A DNA stretch of 46,360 nt from Cytophagales bacterium (GCA_013298125.1 JAAFJP010000040.1:1-46360), one strand, 5' to 3'. Positions 17,986 to 26,623 are shown, counted from the stretch's first letter. Translations and numbers: made by a program. The notes: generated by a model not told the origin, from the sequence alone.

Positions 17986-18326
17986 ACAAACACTTCTTTT
18001 TCAAAATACTCAATTACATGAGCTTTCATGAGTTTTTCCTGTTCAACAATATTGACAAATGGTAATTGCTGAACCAACTTCCAATGAGGCCAACCGTCTT
18101 GGTCGATGCCTTCGAGTTCATAAATTCCACTGTAACTAAGAGCTTTGCAAATGGCTATGTGCATCAAATCTTGTTTCTGTTCTTTCGTAAAAAACTGATG
18201 TCCTTTGCCTAACTCTTGTACGCCCATGAGGAACAAAACCGAATCCAAATCGGCAGGTCGTTTGCCAATTGATTCCTCTAATTTATCTAAAAGTAATTCC
18301 CAATCTTGGGCTAAATTTTCTGTCAT
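17982..18326 (-). CDS. Conserved small cytosolic protein of unknown function
   Basis: The 114-residue protein is acidic, has no signal or membrane segment, and contains a helical core (LDSVLFLMGVQELGKGHQFF; EQKQDLMHIAICKALSYSGIY) and a WPHWKLVQQLP loop. I do not recognise a named domain; it resembles conserved hypothetical proteins of Bacteroidota. It overlaps xth by 4 bases and begins 2 bases after the stop of the AhpD-like gene, so it is translationally coupled to both. Confidence 0.85.
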   Translation of the reverse strand: MTENLAQDWELLLDKLEESIGKRPADLDSVLFLMGVQELGKGHQFFTKEQKQDLMHIAICKALSYSGIYELEGIDQDGWPHWKLVQQLPFVNIVEQEKLMKAHVIEYFEKEVFV

Positions 18327-18328
18327 GA

Positions 18329-18670
18329 TTATTGATTAATTAACTCCTCCCAGTACTCAGTTGCACGGCGTAAATGTGGTATCACAATCGTTCCACCGAT
18401 GAGCGTAGCGACTGAGAAAATCTCTTGAATTTCCTCAGAATTTACACCTAACTCATAACATCTTCCGAGGTGATATTTGACACAATCGTCACACCGCAAA
18501 ACCATCGAACATGACAATCCCATCATCTCTTTTGTCTTCTCCGACAAGGCTCCGTCGGCGTAAGTATTGGTGTCAAGATTGAAAATTCTTTTGATAACTT
18601 TATTGTCCGAAGCCATGATTTTTTCGTTCATTTTGCCTCGGTAATCGTTGAATTCTTTTACTAAACTCAT
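18329..18670 (-). CDS. AhpD/carboxymuconolactone decarboxylase-like protein
   Basis: The 113-residue protein has the AhpD-like redox motif RCDDCVKYHLG (CxxCxxxH) near residues 57-67, followed by the helical segment EIFSVATLIGGTIVIPHLRRA. Proteins with this motif act as peroxidase partners or thiol-dependent antioxidants, as in M. tuberculosis AhpD. It is the first gene of a three-gene minus-strand operon ending in xth. Its upstream region is shared with divergent comF and holds an 18-bp stem hairpin. Confidence 0.9.
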   Translation of the reverse strand: MSLVKEFNDYRGKMNEKIMASDNKVIKRIFNLDTNTYADGALSEKTKEMMGLSCSMVLRCDDCVKYHLGRCYELGVNSEEIQEIFSVATLIGGTIVIPHLRRATEYWEELINQ

Positions 18671-18697
18671 GCTGTTTTTTTAGAAATAATTATGTAA

Positions 18698-18747
18698 AAC
18701 GGACAGCCTTGTCCGCTACAATTTAACATCGGACAAGGCTGTCCGTT
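18698..18747. repeat. Perfect 18-bp inverted repeat in a divergent promoter gap
   Basis: AACGGACAGCCTTGTCCG (18698-18715) and CGGACAAGGCTGTCCGTT (18730-18747) are exact reverse complements with a 14-base spacer. Because the flanking genes diverge from this gap, it cannot be a 3' terminator. A REP-like repeat, or an operator for one of the two transcription units, is possible. Confidence 0.85.
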
Positions 18748-18843
18748 CTACTATAAAACAAAGTTAATCATTATCACCGACTACCAATCTTTTCAAAAGA
18801 TTTTGTACCTTTAAATTTCAAAAAACAAACCACTATTTCTCTC

Positions 18844-19524
18844 ATGTTTCAATCATTCATCGACCTGATTTTTCCAAGGATTTGTGCGGGCTGCGAGCAA
18901 CCTCTTCAACACAAAGAAGACCAAATTTGTACTGACTGCCGCTTTGAATTACCCCTGACCAATTCACACCTCGAACCCAACGAAAGGCTCAACAATAAGT
19001 TTAGGGGTAAAGTAAAACTTGAACATTCACTCGCCTATTTAAAGTTCGTAAAAGGGGGTAAAGTTCAGAATATTATGCACAATTTGAAGTATAAAGGAAA
19101 CATTGAGGTAGGAGAGCTATTAGGAAGAATGTACGGAGCGGAGTTAAAAGAAAATGGCTTTTCTGAGAAATTTGACTTGATTTTGACTGTACCGTTACAT
19201 AAAAAACGATTAATCATTCGGGAATATAACCAATCTGATTGTATTGCAAAAGGACTTTCGGAGAGTTTGAATATAGAATGGAGAGGTGATGTCTTGAAAA
19301 GAGGAATCGAGACAGAAACCCAAGTAAACAAATCAAGGTTGGAGCGTTATGAAAATATGCAAGATGTCTTCTATGTGGACAAACCCGAAGGGCTTTCAGA
19401 ACGTAAAATTGTCCTTGTAGATGATACCCTCACAACAGGGGCAACGCTCGAATCTTGCGTGCTTGCACTCAATGATGTAGGGGCAAAAAATGTTTCAATA
19501 ATCGCAATGGCAATGACAGATTAA
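18844..19524 (+). CDS. comF: ComF-family phosphoribosyltransferase-like protein
   Basis: The 226-residue protein has an N-terminal zinc ribbon (CAGC at 15-18; CTDC near 30-33) and a C-terminal phosphoribosyltransferase fold whose PRPP loop is IVLVDDTLTTGATLES near residues 188-203. YNQSD near 125 matches the ComF motif. ComF proteins of competent bacteria help single-stranded DNA into the cytoplasm; many relatives have unknown roles. It is a single-gene unit with a strong terminator and is divergent from the xth operon. Confidence 0.93.
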   Translation: MFQSFIDLIFPRICAGCEQPLQHKEDQICTDCRFELPLTNSHLEPNERLNNKFRGKVKLEHSLAYLKFVKGGKVQNIMHNLKYKGNIEVGELLGRMYGAELKENGFSEKFDLILTVPLHKKRLIIREYNQSDCIAKGLSESLNIEWRGDVLKRGIETETQVNKSRLERYENMQDVFYVDKPEGLSERKIVLVDDTLTTGATLESCVLALNDVGAKNVSIIAMAMTD

Positions 19525-19530
19525 AAGCAA

Positions 19531-19570
19531 AAAAATAAGGGTCAGACTTCAAAATCTGACCCTTATTTTT
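19531..19570. terminator. Bidirectional terminator after comF
   Basis: AAATAAGGGTCAGA pairs with TCTGACCCTTATTT around an 8-base loop, with A and T tracts on the two sides. It serves comF and the convergent gldJ-like gene. Confidence 0.9.
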
Positions 19571-19583
19571 TGGATAAATTTTA

Positions 19584-20840
19584 CTATTTGTTAGTACCAG
19601 CTCTAATCATTGCACAACGAAAACCGATGGTTGAAGTAGCTGAATCTTGGTCGATAAAACGACGAGTTCCAGGAGCTAACCAGTAAGCTACATCTGCCCA
19701 TGAACCTCCTTTGAAAACACGTGATTTATTGTCAATCAAAGAGTTGTTATTTTTCTTATCGTAGTTCTTTTCTTTGTCTAAGAATTCGTTTCTACGGATT
19801 GGATTTAAGTCACTAAAATCTGTGTAAGACAATGGACGATACAAGTCAAAAACCCACTCGTTTACGTTACCCGCCATTTGGTATAAACCAAAATCGTTGG
19901 CTGGATATTCATAAAGTTCAGTAGTAATAATTGCCTTGTCATTTGACTTACCAGCAATACCCGCATAGTCACCACGACCACGTTTGAAGTTCGCTAACAT
20001 TGTACCTTTTGTACGTCCACGAGAGGCACGCATATTAGGTCCATCCCAAGGATAAATTCTTTGATTTGTTTGGTTCTCATCTTCGTACTGAGTACCAATC
20101 ATTGCCTTCGCTGCATACTCCCACTCAGCTTCTGTTGGAAGACGATAAGCTGGTAAAACAGTACCCGATTCAATACGTAATCTACCAGGTGTGGCAGCCA
20201 ATGCAGGCTTGTTAGATTCTGCACCTCTTTTAGTTTTACCACTACTTTTGGCTGATTTACCTCCCCCTTTGTTTCCTTTTTGTGCTTTGGCAGCTAAGTC
20301 TCTATTAACAGCCTCAGTACGCCAGCTACAATAATCGGAAGCCTGTGTCCAAGATACACCTACAACAGGGTACATACGGAAGCCAGGGTAACGAAGGTAT
20401 TGCTCAACGTAAGAATCGTTAAAAGCTAACTCGTTTTTCCAAACCAAAGTATCTGGAAGAGCTGACTCATAGAATTCTTGTGATGAATCTTTCTGAATAC
20501 CATTCAAATATTCAAGATAGTGAACGTTACCGATTTCGGTTTCGTCCATGTAGAAAGATTGTACAGATACAGTTCTTTCTAAGTTATCTCTTGAATTGAT
20601 AACATCTTCTTCCAAAGCACCCATCGTAAAGCGTCCGCCTTCGATAAATACTAAGTTAGGACCAGTAGGCTGACCTTTGAAGTTTTTATCAACTTGAAAA
20701 CCGCCTTTTTTGTTGTAAGCAATACCCGTTGCGGTACTTCCTTTACCTATTTTTACACTACTTGGCTTCTTTGATTTACAAGCACCTGCAAGAGCAAGTC
20801 CAGCAAAAAGAATAGCCGTTGATTTGAGGGACAACTTCAT
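19584..20840 (-). CDS. gldJ: GldJ-like gliding motility lipoprotein (FGE-sulfatase fold)
   Basis: The 418-residue protein has a lipobox ending in LAGAC (cysteine 21). The mature part shows a short GKGSTATGIAYNKKGGF lead-in, then the formylglycine-generating-enzyme fold: LVFIEGGRFTMGALEEDV (about 64-81), FYMDETEIGNVHYLEYL, VVGVSWTQASDYCSWR, YRLPTEAEWEYAAKA, NVNEWVFDLY, and SRVFKGGSWAD to TSTIGFRC. The lead-in and the MGALEEDV phrase resemble GldJ more than GldK. GldJ/GldK-type lipoproteins form an outer-membrane-associated part of the gliding/type IX secretion apparatus. An insertion near 190-210 is rich in Lys and Gly and looks disordered. Enzymatic activity is not expected in this family. 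Confidence 0.75.
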   Translation of the reverse strand: MKLSLKSTAILFAGLALAGACKSKKPSSVKIGKGSTATGIAYNKKGGFQVDKNFKGQPTGPNLVFIEGGRFTMGALEEDVINSRDNLERTVSVQSFYMDETEIGNVHYLEYLNGIQKDSSQEFYESALPDTLVWKNELAFNDSYVEQYLRYPGFRMYPVVGVSWTQASDYCSWRTEAVNRDLAAKAQKGNKGGGKSAKSSGKTKRGAESNKPALAATPGRLRIESGTVLPAYRLPTEAEWEYAAKAMIGTQYEDENQTNQRIYPWDGPNMRASRGRTKGTMLANFKRGRGDYAGIAGKSNDKAIITTELYEYPANDFGLYQMAGNVNEWVFDLYRPLSYTDFSDLNPIRRNEFLDKEKNYDKKNNNSLIDNKSRVFKGGSWADVAYWLAPGTRRFIDQDSATSTIGFRCAMIRAGTNK

Positions 20841-20924
20841 TTGTTGAATAATTGGATTGTCGTGATATAAAAAATGATTTAAAATTCTGTTTCAAAACGC
20901 CAAAATGTGACGTGAAAAGGATTG

Positions 20925-20932
20925 CAAAGTTA
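20925..20932 (-). promoter_or_regulatory. Bacteroidota-type -7 promoter element for the gldJ-like gene
   Basis: The minus strand reads TAACTTTG, an exact TAnnTTTG match, about 85 bases upstream of the start codon. Upstream is TTTCACGCTGATTAACG; no exact -33 TTTG is present. Confidence 0.45.
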
Positions 20933-20968
20933 CGTTAATCAGCGTGAAATTTGGCGGGAATGGCGATT

Positions 20969-21061
20969 AATTTGAGAATTTGAAGATTGTTTAATTTGAA
21001 AATGTAAGAAAAGAACGATTAAATTCATTTTCAAATTTTCAAATTAACATATTTTCAAATT
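20969..21061. repeat. Imperfect palindrome built from AATTTGAAAAT words
   Basis: AATTTGAAAATG (20993-21004) pairs with CATTTTCAAATT (21026-21037), and several AATTTGA/TCAAATT words repeat outside it. It touches the mfd stop codon at 21060, so it may act as mfd's terminator. Confidence 0.6.
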
Positions 21062-24000
21062 AAGACTGATTCCCGATAATTTCTTTCAAAATGCCTTTCA
21101 GTTCTTCAATTGCGGTGATTTTTTCAAAAATCAATATCAATTTTCCTTTGGCTTCTTTGAGCGAACACTTCCGAGAATTCATCTTAACATAATCAAGAAT
21201 CTTGCCAAAAGTCGCTGATTTATAATACTTTTCGTTCTCTGATGAAACGAAGTAACATTTGAGATTATTGTTTTTGAGCAATATTTTTTCCATTCCAAGC
21301 ATTTCTGCCACCCATCGTACACGTACGATTTCAATAATGTCTTTCACTTCGGGAGGTAAAGGTCCGAAGCGGTCTTTCACCATTACTTCAAATTTATGTA
21401 ATTCCTCCTCCGATTTCATGTCGTCTAATTGAGTATAAAGCGACAATCTTTCGGAGATACTCGAAACGTATTTTTCTGGAATAAGTACTTGTAAATCAGT
21501 CTCAATCTGACAATCTACTTTAACTGCCTCAACGATTTCGGAAAGGTCTTTTTCAAATAATTCTCTAAATTCATTCTCTTTCAACTCTTGGACAGCTTCA
21601 TCTAAGATTTTATGATAAAGTTCGTACCCTAAATCATTGATAAAACCGCTTTGTTCTGCCCCGAGTAGGTTTCCCGCCCCACGAATGTCTAAATCCCTCA
21701 TGGCAACTTTAAAGCCGTCTCCTAAGTCAGAAAACTCCTCTAAGGTACTCAAACGCTTGCGTGCATCACTCGTGAGGAGGGACAAGGCAGGTGTGAGCAA
21801 ATAACAGAAGGCTTTTTTGTTGGAACGCCCTACCCTACCCCGCATTTGGTGTAAATCTGACAAGCCAAAATGATTGGCATGATTTATAAAAATGGTATTG
21901 GCGTTTGGAATATCCAATCCCGATTCGATGATATTTGTAGAAACCAACACGTCATAATGTCCTTCGATGAAGTTCATCATTACCTTTTCGAGTTTATCGC
22001 CTTCCATTTGTCCGTGAGCCGTGCCTACTTTTGAATCAGGTACTAAGCGGAGGATTAGATTTGCAATGGAATCTAATTCTGCAACTCGATTATGAACAAA
22101 ATAAACCTGTCCACCCCGTTTGAGTTCATAACTGACGGCATCACGGATTAGTACTTCGTTAAAAATCTGTAATTCTGTCGTAACTGGCTGACGGTTAGGC
22201 GGAGGCGTGGCGATGATGGATAAATCCCTCGCTCCCATCAATGAAAAGTGCAAGGTTCTTGGAATTGGCGTTGCAGTCAGGGTCAATACGTCCACATTGA
22301 CCCGCATTTCTTTCAAACGGTCTTTTACTTTTACGCCAAATTTTTGTTCTTCATCAATAATCATCAACCCTAAGTTTTTGAAAATGATGTCTTTGTTCAC
22401 GATTCGGTGCGTGCCGATGAGAATATCCGTTTCACCCGAAGCCACTCTTTTCAGCGTTTCTTTGATTTGTTTATCCGACTTGAAACGATTGACATACTCC
22501 ACTCGACAAGGGAATTTCTCCAAACGGTCACGGAAGGTTCTGAAATGTTGCATCGCCAAAACGGTGGTAGGGACTAAAACCGCCACTTGTTTTGAGTCTG
22601 CAACGGCTTTGAAGGCGGCACGAATGGCGATTTCTGTTTTCCCAAAACCCACATCTCCACAAACCAATCGGTCCATTGGGTGCGGTTTTTCCATATCTAC
22701 TTTTACATCAATAGTCGATTTGGCTTGGTCGGGTGTGTCTTCGTACAGAAAGGACGATTCCAATTCAACTTGCATGAAGGTATCTTTTGAATAAGCAAAG
22801 CCTGGTGCCATACGACGTTTGGCATAGAGCGAAATCAACTCTTTGGCAATGTCTTTGACTTGTCTTTTGACCTTCGATTTACGATTATCCCACTCCTGAG
22901 AACCCAATTTTGACATCGTGGGCGGTCCTCCCTCCTTTCCAGAATACTTGGCGATTTTGTGGAGCGAATGAATCGAAACCATCAAAACATCATTGTCTTT
23001 ATAAATCAAACGCATGGCTTCTTGCTCAGAATCACCGACCATCACACGGTCTAAACCCGCAAAACGCCCGATGCCATAGTCCACGTGCGTAACATAATCA
23101 CCAATCTGTAAAGTCCGCAACTCCTTCAAAGTCAAGGCTTTGGACTTAGAATATTTACTTTTTTCACGGAAACGATGGAAACGGTCAAAAACTTGATGGT
23201 CGGTGTAACAAACGATTTTGGTTTGTTCGTCGATGAAACCTTCACGCAAAGAAATATTCAAAGGTTGAAAACGCACAGAACGGTCAATTTCTTCAAAAAT
23301 AGTCGCTAATCTTTCTAATTGCTTGGGTGAATCTGCCGTGATAATGTTGGTAAAACCGAACCCCTGATTTTCACGAAGGTTATCGGCAAGACGTTTGAAG
23401 TCTTTGTTGAAAACAGGTTGGAGTTTAGAGGTGTAGAGGGTTTTCTCTTTTTCAGATTTAAAATAAAAACGTTTCCCAAATTCAACCGTACCGAAGCCTT
23501 TGACTAAATTCAAAAACCCTCGGCGAGTTTCAAATAATTGATTTGGGTCTGAAATAACCTTAATTCCGCCTGATTTAGCGATGATTTCGGCAAAATTACC
23601 TTCTACTTTTTCAAAACATTTTTCGATAATCTCCAAAGTTAATTCTACGTCTTTAAACCAAATTCGGGCATCCGTCGGAAGGAAGTTCAAGAACGGCTCA
23701 CGGCTTTCCAAAGTTAGTCGGTTTTGAACGTCGGGAATGATATTAATTCTGGAAACGGACTCAATTGAAAGTTGAGACTCAGGGTCGAACGTTCGGATAC
23801 TTTCCACTTCGTCACCAAACAAATCAATGCGATAAGGCAAGTCGTTGGCATAACTAAACACGTCCACAATTCCCCCACGAATTGAATATTGCCCAGCCTC
23901 ATAGACAAAATCGGTCTTCTCAAAATCGTAACTCGCCAAGACTTCCCCCAAGAAATTTGTGTCCAATTTTTCATTGACCGTAACCGTAAAAGTATTCTTC

Positions 24001-24425
24001 GATAAGGAACGTTTGTTGATAACTTTTTCGGAAAGAGCTTCGGGATATGATACCAAGAGTAAGCCCTCGGTGGCGTTGTTCAATTTGTTCAAAACCTCCG
24101 CCCGCATCAGCACATTGGCGTTGTCCACCTCCTCATACACGTAGGCACGCTTGTATGACATCGGGAAAGAAAGCACGTGTTCCTCTCCTACCAAATTCTG
24201 TAAATCGTTGATGAAATAAGCTGCCTCTTCACGGTCAGATAGCACGAAAAGGTGCGTTTGCTTAGGATTTTGAAGGAAAATGGCGGAAGCAATCACCGCA
24301 TCAAGACTACCGACAAGCCCTTTGATTTGGATATGCGGATGTTCATTCGGTTTTTTAATTTGCTCTATAATCGTCTGCACGAAGCCGTCTTCACGATAGA
24401 GTGTAAGGAAATCTTTAACGAGCAT
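21060..24425 (-). CDS. mfd: Transcription-repair coupling factor Mfd
   Basis: The 1121-residue protein has the full Mfd order: UvrB-homology module in the first 350 residues (VYEAGQYSIRGGIVDVFSY), the RNA-polymerase-interacting CarD-like region (IGDYVTHVDYGIGRFAGL), and a RecG-like translocase with Walker A variant CGDVGFGKTEIAIRAAF, DEEQ box (MIIDEEQKFG), TLTATPIPRTL, and the helicase C motif (STNIIESGLDIPNANT; QMRGRVGRSNKKAFCY). The C-terminal TRCF domain is present. Mfd displaces RNA polymerase stalled at lesions and recruits UvrA. It is preceded by a palindromic element and lies at the border of the accessory island. Confidence 0.98.
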   Translation of the reverse strand: MLVKDFLTLYREDGFVQTIIEQIKKPNEHPHIQIKGLVGSLDAVIASAIFLQNPKQTHLFVLSDREEAAYFINDLQNLVGEEHVLSFPMSYKRAYVYEEVDNANVLMRAEVLNKLNNATEGLLLVSYPEALSEKVINKRSLSKNTFTVTVNEKLDTNFLGEVLASYDFEKTDFVYEAGQYSIRGGIVDVFSYANDLPYRIDLFGDEVESIRTFDPESQLSIESVSRINIIPDVQNRLTLESREPFLNFLPTDARIWFKDVELTLEIIEKCFEKVEGNFAEIIAKSGGIKVISDPNQLFETRRGFLNLVKGFGTVEFGKRFYFKSEKEKTLYTSKLQPVFNKDFKRLADNLRENQGFGFTNIITADSPKQLERLATIFEEIDRSVRFQPLNISLREGFIDEQTKIVCYTDHQVFDRFHRFREKSKYSKSKALTLKELRTLQIGDYVTHVDYGIGRFAGLDRVMVGDSEQEAMRLIYKDNDVLMVSIHSLHKIAKYSGKEGGPPTMSKLGSQEWDNRKSKVKRQVKDIAKELISLYAKRRMAPGFAYSKDTFMQVELESSFLYEDTPDQAKSTIDVKVDMEKPHPMDRLVCGDVGFGKTEIAIRAAFKAVADSKQVAVLVPTTVLAMQHFRTFRDRLEKFPCRVEYVNRFKSDKQIKETLKRVASGETDILIGTHRIVNKDIIFKNLGLMIIDEEQKFGVKVKDRLKEMRVNVDVLTLTATPIPRTLHFSLMGARDLSIIATPPPNRQPVTTELQIFNEVLIRDAVSYELKRGGQVYFVHNRVAELDSIANLILRLVPDSKVGTAHGQMEGDKLEKVMMNFIEGHYDVLVSTNIIESGLDIPNANTIFINHANHFGLSDLHQMRGRVGRSNKKAFCYLLTPALSLLTSDARKRLSTLEEFSDLGDGFKVAMRDLDIRGAGNLLGAEQSGFINDLGYELYHKILDEAVQELKENEFRELFEKDLSEIVEAVKVDCQIETDLQVLIPEKYVSSISERLSLYTQLDDMKSEEELHKFEVMVKDRFGPLPPEVKDIIEIVRVRWVAEMLGMEKILLKNNNLKCYFVSSENEKYYKSATFGKILDYVKMNSRKCSLKEAKGKLILIFEKITAIEELKGILKEIIGNQS

Positions 24426-24427
24426 TT

Positions 24428-24505
24428 TTTAAGTTGCTAAGTTGTTAATTTTTAAGTTGTTAAGGGGCGAGTTTTGACAACTTAGCAACTTAATAACTTA
24501 AAACT
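24428..24505. repeat. Palindrome of AAGTTGCTAAGTTGT words upstream of mfd
   Basis: AAGTTGCTAAGTTGT (24431-24445) is the exact reverse complement of ACAACTTAGCAACTT (24477-24491). AAGTTGTTAA/TTAATAACTT words repeat around it. It begins a few bases upstream of the mfd start, so it would lie in the mfd leader or promoter. Confidence 0.7.
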
Positions 24506-24515
24506 TGTAAAACAG

Positions 24516-24613
24516 AAATAGCCACGAATCGCTTGACTCCAAAGAATCAAAAGCCATTCGTGGCGAGAATAATATCTGTAAAATTAACTGATTTTTTGGG
24601 GAAAAGGTTTGGG
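24516..24613. repeat. 98-bp direct repeat, left copy, before xisHI
   Basis: The 98-base block is repeated at 25528-25625 with two mismatches, exactly 1012 bases further on. It contains GCCACGAAT and ATTCGTGGC arms that form a hairpin. A weaker similarity continues beyond it: both copies are followed by GGATTTTAAA and AATCCGAAAGAGCGG with diverged DNA between. The two copies bracket xisH and xisI. The gap 24426-24730 holds only this repeat and the preceding palindrome. Confidence 0.9.
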
Positions 24614-24730
24614 GTTGTTGGGATTTTAAATCCTTGACGGTTTGCTTTCAAGTTTCTAATCCGAAAGAGCGGATTTGGGAGTGTTTTTTTTAAATATATA
24701 TGACAAATATTGTATCTTAGCATAAAAAAT

Positions 24731-25147
24731 ATGGCAAGACGAGACTTTTTTCACGATAATATCAAAGATGCTTTAATCAAAGATGGTTGGATAATTACTG
24801 ATGACCCTTTGGATTTGACTATTGGTGAAGTAGAATTATTGGCTGATTTAGGGGCAGAAAGAATGATTGCCGCAGAGCGAGATAATGAAAAGATTGCTGT
24901 CGAAATCAAGTCTTTTGAAGGTCAATCTCCTGTTTCTGAATTTCATAAAGCTATTGGACAATATGAAAATTACAGACTTTCGTTAGAGGAATTAGAACCC
25001 GAGCGTCGTGTTTGGTTAGCAATTCCAGACAATGCTTGGCAAAGATTTTTCCAACGTCCATTTATTCAAAAAGCAATCAAACGTTTTGAAATTGAAATCA
25101 TCGTTTTTAATCCAGAAACTAATACAATAACGTCATGGATAAAGTAA
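24731..25147 (+). CDS. xisH: XisH-family protein (predicted PD-(D/E)XK fold)
   Basis: The 138-residue protein starts at ATG 24731 (MARRDFFHDNIKDALIKDGW); an ATG seven codons upstream would add residues foreign to the family. The pattern DPLDLTIGEVELLADLGAE, then AVEIKSFEGQSP, AIGQYENY and VWLAIP is the family signature. XisH proteins were named as factors controlling excision of the nifD-adjacent fdxN element in cyanobacteria; structures show a restriction-endonuclease-like fold. D39, E58 and K60 sit where a D..ExK active site would be, so nuclease chemistry is possible but unproven. It overlaps xisI by 13 bases. Such pairs are chiefly cyanobacterial, which suggests transfer. Confidence 0.9.
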   Translation: MARRDFFHDNIKDALIKDGWIITDDPLDLTIGEVELLADLGAERMIAAERDNEKIAVEIKSFEGQSPVSEFHKAIGQYENYRLSLEELEPERRVWLAIPDNAWQRFFQRPFIQKAIKRFEIEIIVFNPETNTITSWIK

Positions 25148-25473
25148 CAAAATATCAGACTATCCTTTTAGACCTCCTTAATGAGTTTGGGTCTATCAAA
25201 AAAAGACTTACACCAAACGTAAAGTCACAGTTGATTATTGACAAAGAAAATAATCATTATCAATTAGTTTCAGTGGGTTGGCACAATGCTCAATTTGTGT
25301 ATCTCGTTGCTTTTCATTTTGATATCATCAATGAAAAAATTTGGATTCAACAAAATAATACCGATTGCTTAATTGCCGACGAATTGGTAGAGCGTGGTGT
25401 TGCTCCACAGGATATTGTTTTAGGTTTTGTTTCTGAACGTGCCAGAGAACAAAGTGGCTTTGCGATGGCGTGA
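25135..25473 (+). CDS. xisI: XisI-family protein, partner of XisH
   Basis: The 112-residue protein has the XisI core: KYQTILLDLL, NNHYQLVSVGW, FHFDI, KIWIQQNNTD, LVERGV and DIVLGF, ending GFAMA. XisI is known as the partner gene of XisH; its biochemical role is unknown. It overlaps xisH by 13 bases, implying coupled translation. The same core recurs in the minus-strand gene at 26624-26962, where the upstream partner is Uma2 instead of XisH. Confidence 0.92.
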   Translation: MDKVTKYQTILLDLLNEFGSIKKRLTPNVKSQLIIDKENNHYQLVSVGWHNAQFVYLVAFHFDIINEKIWIQQNNTDCLIADELVERGVAPQDIVLGFVSERAREQSGFAMA

Positions 25474-25527
25474 GGAAAAAATTACGTTTTTCTTCAAATC
25501 TAATTGATTCTTACATTCCTAAACAAC

Positions 25528-25625
25528 AAATAGCCACGAATCGCTTGACTCCAAAGAATCAAAAGCTATTCGTGGCGAGAAAAATATCTGTAAAATTAAC
25601 TGATTTTTTGGGGAAAAGGTTTGGG
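25528..25625. repeat. 98-bp direct repeat, right copy, after xisHI
   Basis: It matches 24516-24613 in 96 of 98 bases (C to T after AAAAG; T to A after GAGAA). It lies about 55 bases after the xisI stop. A further stretch to about 25716 shares the GGATTTTAAA and AATCCGAAAGAGCGG words with the left copy. Confidence 0.9.
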
Positions 25626-25732
25626 AGGGGTAGTAATATTTAGTTCGATGATTATGCACTTCTCGGATTTTAAAACCTTTACAATTGGCTTTCGGATTGC
25701 AAATCCGAAAGAGCGGGGAAAGATAAAAATAT

Positions 25733-26470
25733 TTACGATTTTATAAGACTAATATACTCCTCTCTCGAAAAGTTAAAGTCTCCATTCTTGAAATTATCTA
25801 TTAATGAATTATATAGCCCTTCGTGGAAATCTAAACCTTCAGATATAATAGATTCTACCGATTCCTCTCCGTTAAAATTATTTTTATACCAACTTATTAA
25901 TTCTTCTGCGGTACTTAAAGCATCTTTAGCATTTTGCCTATTTATTTCACGTAAAGCATTGCAGGTTAGTAGTTTATCGTAAATAACTGCTTGCGTTATT
26001 TCTTTTGTACCAATGTAAGAGTCATAGTATTCATTTGCTAAATTCTCAAATCCTCTGGAATATTTGTGTAATAATATTCCTCGAGTTCTTATTGTATCAT
26101 GAGCGTCAAGCCCTGATTGCAGAATTCCATTCGTTAAATAAATATATGCTGATGCTAATACTTTAAACCACGCAATACGATTTGAAGAATTAACTCTCCA
26201 TTGAATTAGAGGAAAACTTATCATAGTTCCAATACTATTTCCAAATACTGTATTAGAATATTTACCATCATCTTCATTAATGAAATCAGAAGAAAATGAA
26301 GCGTAATACATTGCTTTTTCTAAATTTTCCACATTACTAAACCTTTCTACTGCAATGTGATAAAAAACTGGATTCCATAGTTCAGGTCTCAAAAGCTGAT
26401 TCTCTAATTCACTTAAATTGACTATACTTTGTAGTTTTTCTAAGTTCGATAATAATTCTAAAGGTTGCAT
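25733..26470 (-). CDS. Unknown helical protein of the accessory island
   Basis: The 245-residue protein is chosen from ATG 26470 (MQPLELLSNLEKLQ). A frame open to 26548 would add 26 residues (MGTSNDGGRTWSTNKEKKE), but these are encoded by an intergenic repeat also found near 29300, so they are probably not part of the ancestral gene. The protein is mostly helical, with no signal peptide, TM segment or recognised motif; phrases include FSNVENLEKAMYYASFSSDF and DALSTAEELISWYKNNF. It lies between two XisI modules on the minus strand. I do not know its function. Confidence 0.6.
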   Translation of the reverse strand: MQPLELLSNLEKLQSIVNLSELENQLLRPELWNPVFYHIAVERFSNVENLEKAMYYASFSSDFINEDDGKYSNTVFGNSIGTMISFPLIQWRVNSSNRIAWFKVLASAYIYLTNGILQSGLDAHDTIRTRGILLHKYSRGFENLANEYYDSYIGTKEITQAVIYDKLLTCNALREINRQNAKDALSTAEELISWYKNNFNGEESVESIISEGLDFHEGLYNSLIDNFKNGDFNFSREEYISLIKS

Positions 26471-26499
26471 ATGTTGGGCTGTTATAGTTTTTTCCTTTT

Positions 26500-26575
26500 T
26501 TTCTTTGTTGGTACTCCAAGTTCGTCCGCCGTCGTTTGATGTCCCCACCAGACATCGTGCGAAAGCAATATAAAT
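26500..26575. repeat. Intergenic repeat (TTTGTTGGT...GCGAAAGCAAT), copy near xisI
   Basis: This stretch aligns with 29296-29362: both run from TTTGTTGGT through CGTC..CGT.GTTTG.TGT and CCACCA to CGTGCGAAAGCAAT. It overlaps the 5' end of the unknown helical gene and ends about 50 bases after the xisI stop. Confidence 0.55.
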
Positions 26576-26623
26576 GTTTGATTTTCAGTCAATTATGAAT
26601 TAAAATTGCTTGTTTTCCAAAAC

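Noticed and set aside
22207-22794. 195-codon plus-strand frame opposite mfd
   Set aside because: It lies wholly within conserved mfd helicase motifs and has no recognisable domain.
24516-25625. Two copies of the 98-bp repeat as a CRISPR array
   Set aside because: Only two copies, each 98 bases long and 1 kb apart with genes between; no regular spacers.
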